DNA of 64,000 nucleotides from Alisma plantago-aquatica (Eukaryota > Streptophyta > Magnoliopsida > Alismatales > Alismataceae). The position numbers and the translations under genes were made by a program. The stretch is from the NCBI GenBank assembly GCA_963693085.1, contig OY856411.1:114134767-114198766 (forward strand), read 5' to 3'. Positions 60,981 through 64,000 of the stretch are shown here, piece after piece. How positions within the stretch are numbered: the stretch's first letter is position 1; each line of letters starts with the position of its first letter. The notes under the pieces are model-generated. The model saw only the letters and a list, made by a program, of their open reading frames with translations, was not told the DNA's origin and searched no databases.

Positions 60981-62005
60981 TTGTGACTTTGTTAGCCCAT
61001 TGTTCCCACTTACATCATTAAATGCCTCAAGGCATATATTAACTCTTATACATCTAGTAACTTTATCAAACTCCAAGAATCTAATTCCTTCATATCTCCT
61101 TTCTAGTTAAGAACCCCAAAAATTTTAGAAATTTAGGGGAAAATGATAAACGCGAATGATTTGAGATCATTTTGATCCAAGTAAAATGAAGGACATCATT
61201 TTAAAATAAGAGAGAATAAACATTAAGAAGATGTATCTAATTAGTAGGAACTTATTTGATTTAACCTCACTTTGAGCTAAAACCATACTTCAGCTTCTCA
61301 TTTTAAAACCATAACTTTCACTCTCATGAAAATACTATTTTTGGTTGTGATGATGGGTTATGAGAGCTAATAGGATGAGAAGTTACTAATAAATATCAAC
61401 TAAGGTGTGTTAAATACTTGCAAACTAGTCCAAACATTTCTTTTTTGTATTTTTAAGTAGCAATGTTGATCAAATTTTTCATCAAAATTACTGGTTGAAC
61501 ATTCATTTGGTCAACCAGACCAATGAGGTCGGCCAAATTTTGTTGCAAGAATCTTATTCAACAATTTATGATATCCAAACATCAATTTGGTTAGAAAAAT
61601 TCCCCCTAAATATGTTCACTTATATGATGCTCATTTGTTAAACATTTTATCTTCTTTTTAAGGAAAATTAAACAAGATCAAAAAGCCTAGAAATTTATGA
61701 CACTTAAATTATTTTTTCCTAGACTATAATATAATGAATAATAATAATCAAATGAACAAATATTCATATTTGTTTTCCTTTTTAACTTCATCAAAAGACC
61801 CTCAAATTCCCCCCAAAACCCTAATACTACAAACTAAGCTCTTGTTGAGAAAACCTAAATCAAGTTAAGTTGATTCATACTTTCTCTCTCTTCCATATCT
61901 AGGGTGTGGAACCCCAATGGTGATGGGGGGTATCCCCCCAACTTCTCCTCTTTGGAGGCAGTTGGTAAATCTACAGGTGTTTGCCTTAATGTGATAGACA
62001 GTTGG
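60981..62005. other. No recognisable gene
   Basis: AT-rich. 61480-61560 has short inverted words (TTGGTCAACCAGACC). The plus frame 61904-62095 crosses the start of element G and is a shadow. Confidence 0.4.
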
Positions 62006-62708
62006 TGTAACATCCCTGACCTAGGTTATGAACTAACCCTAGGTGTTTTGCTTAAATATGTGATTAGATACTTGTGGTTATCTTGTGTAATGTAATTAAA
62101 GCTTTTGAGGAACTTATATTTCTATTTCAATCCTTTTTGAACAATGTTGCAACTTTGTTTTGATAATTTTGGACTAAAGTGCAAATTACCCAAGAAGAGG
62201 GGTTAACTTGCAAATTGCACATGTTAAGATGTTCCTATGATGTTTAGACATCATAAGAATGAATATGATGTAGTGGTATGGATTCCACAAGCTTGAGCAC
62301 CAAGATATAGCTTGTAGAGAAATCCTTGTGCTTTAAAACCTAGTTTTGGTATAAAGTGTAATTTACCCAAAACCTAGGGTGAAACATGTAAAATATACCC
62401 TCTAGAGTATCTCTCATGTTTCATGGCATCAATTAGAGCAACGAAAATGAGAGGGGTGCCTCATTTGAATGATCAAGTAAGAAAGATTACCTTAATATTT
62501 AAATAACCAAGTTTTATGCAAAATGGCCCTTTTATACATGTATAACTTAATAAGGTAATTGGTTTCTTTTCCTTTTAACCTTGGATAAGAGAGAGGTTTT
62601 TCATGTGAAAAGGAGGAAGAAACGTGGCCAAGGGTGGAGCAAGCATGAGTGGATGGGTTTAAGAAATAAGAGAAATAACTATCTTTTTCTTGCCTTGATA
62701 ATACCCAA

Positions 62709-62718
62709 AAATATATAA
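62709..62718 (+). promoter_or_regulatory. TATA box of element G LTR
   Basis: AAATATATAAGC, followed ~100 bases on by leader-like DNA (GGAGGACGACC). Confidence 0.5.
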
Positions 62719-63229
62719 GCAACCTTTTTCCTCAAAGCAAAGGATCGTTCCTTTAGTTCTTTCCCCTCATCTTTTTTCTTTGTAGCAACCAAGAGGAAGC
62801 TCTGTAACAGAGGAGGACGACCAAGATAAGTTGGTAAGTATGGATCATCACCTAGCTCGAATTCATGGTGGAAACTCTAATACAAGGTTGGTTTAGTAGT
62901 TTTCTTTACACAACTCTTCTTTCTAGCCATCTTCTCCATCCAAATCTTGAAGAACGGACCTTGTACAACCTTTGGAGCTTCATCCACCAATAAATATATG
63001 AAGCTTGGAGCTCTATATCAGATCTTAAGGCGGGTTTTATAACTCTAAACCTTAAGCTTTGCTTTTGCATCTTCTTCTCTTAGAATAATTGCTTATACTT
63101 CTCCTTTAGACACTTCTAAGTGTTTTTGCTAGTATTTCTGTGAAGAACAGCCCCTGTTCTTGAGGTAGAAAATGATGACGTTATTTCCAATTTTTATCCA
63201 AAATCCACTTTAGCAAATGGTCTCCCACT

Positions 63230-64000
63230 TTTGCACAAACGGTTTCCCAAACCGTTTGGGAGCAAACGGTTTCAAACCGTTTGAATGCAAACGGTTTCAC
63301 AAGACCGCATAGAAGCAAATGGTCTAAGACCATTTGGATGCATTGAGCAGGCGTTGACCATTTGGAGGTCTGATGTAAATAATGTGTACTAATCACCTAC
63401 CAAAAATCATCAACTGATTCCAAGTAAATCACCAATTGAAGGCCCAACAATCACTTAAACCCTAATTGGGTTATTTGCTGATTTCAATAATTGAATCAAG
63501 TTGAAGTTTGGGTTGAGTGGCCCAAACGGTTTCAAAACTGTTTGGGGATCACCTAAATGGTCTCAAGACTGTTTGGTGATAACCCAAGACCGTTTGGAGG
63601 TCTAGGGTTAAGTAGGGTTGACCAATTGAGGGTCCAATGATATCAAGTTGTTGAGCAATTAAGTGCTGATTTGGTGACTAAACCTAGGGTTCAACCATTG
63701 AGTGAATGACTTGATTTTTGATGATATAATGGTAAAACGGTCTCGAGACCATTTGGAGGATGTCCAAACGATCCCAAGACCGTTTGGGGGTCACCCAAGA
63801 CCGTTTGGAGGTCTAGGGTTGACTATGGTCAAGTGGTTGTAAATCTAAAAGTAACAAGTTGAAGTGTAATTGATTAGTGACCTAATGATCAAATCAATGA
63901 GCCAAACCTTAATAGGTTGAGTTAGTTTTTGATGTTGACTTGAGAAAATGATCTCAAGACCGTTTGGAGGATGTCCAAATGATCCCAAGACCGTTTGGGG
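63230..64000 (+). repeat. Cluster of AAACGGTTT / ACCGTTTGG palindromic words
   Basis: AAACGGTTT and its reverse complement AAACCGTTT alternate, often as hairpins (CAAACGGTTTCAAACCGTTTG at 63264 on). They then give way to (C)AAGACCGTTTGGAGG and AAATGGTCTCAAGAC variants. About two dozen words lie in 770 bases, continuing past the window end. Confidence 0.85.

Larger units (their letters stand above)
62006..64000 (+). mobile_element. Element G: start of a Ty3/gypsy-type LTR, cut by window end
   Basis: Begins TGTAACATCCCTGACC, close to element B's minus start TGTAAGACCCTTGACC. The following ~200 bases are similar in style (TTTTGGACTAAAGTGCAAATT against B's TTTGGCAATTTGCCC). A TATA box lies at 62709-62718 and a strong palindrome cluster at 63230-64000. 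The preceding 5 bases, GTTGG, would be the target site. Orientation (+) is inferred from the TG start and TATA position. The rest is outside the window. Confidence 0.7.

Noticed and set aside
63230..64000. CRISPR-like array
   Set aside because: Words are short, irregularly spaced and palindromic without unique spacers of constant length; plant nuclear DNA.

Overview
The window is transposon-dense DNA of a seed plant, most likely a large-genome angiosperm. The evidence is AT-rich sequence made almost entirely of plant LTR retrotransposons (Ty3/gypsy of Tekay/Del-like and Athila/Tat-like type, and Ty1/copia), tRNA-iMet primer-binding sites (TGGTATCAGAGC), a Cassandra-type TRIM carrying 5S rRNA sequence in its LTRs, and a MITE. 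I find no intact host gene, tRNA or rRNA locus and no intact retrotransposon polyprotein. Most long open frames are shadows in GC-rich LTR leaders or microsatellites.

Layout, using letters for elements. A: Ty3/gypsy, + strand, from before base 1 to 10880, with 3.5 kb LTRs and only a broken integrase inside. It sits in the 3' LTR of B. B: Ty3/gypsy, minus strand, 10881-36736, left end outside the window. B is split by two related Ty1/copia elements: C (minus, 13690-21653, TSD GTACT/ATACT) in its pol, and D (plus, 23972-33121, perfect TSD AGGTA) in its 5' LTR. C itself carries a 434-bp MITE between AT microsatellites. From 36737 an old Athila/Tat-like Ty3/gypsy remnant (+) runs with protease, RT, RNase H and integrase to about 43482. 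It is interrupted by a 1.74-kb insertion (38578-40321) carrying a copia PBS and gag. Directly after its pol lies E (43564-50514, + Ty3/gypsy without pol, perfect TSD ACTAG). F, a complete Cassandra TRIM (51121-51952, minus), follows. 51958-61000 looks like the downstream part of one or more Athila/Tat elements (possible extra ORF remnant, LTR/leader-like DNA). G, the start of another gypsy LTR, runs from 62006 past the window end.

History: nesting order and counted LTR differences agree. A and E LTR pairs differ by about 7% in samples counted by eye, F by about 8%, D by about 4%, so D is among the youngest. All copies are dead: stops, frameshifts, lost zinc-binding cysteines, lost PBS, lost LTR segments. 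The signal I would look at first is that several unrelated families each carry a dense cluster of their own short, often palindromic word (GATCGG, CCATCGGTTG, ACCGTTTGG, GACCGAG types) in LTR or leader, beside the promoter or in the transcript leader.
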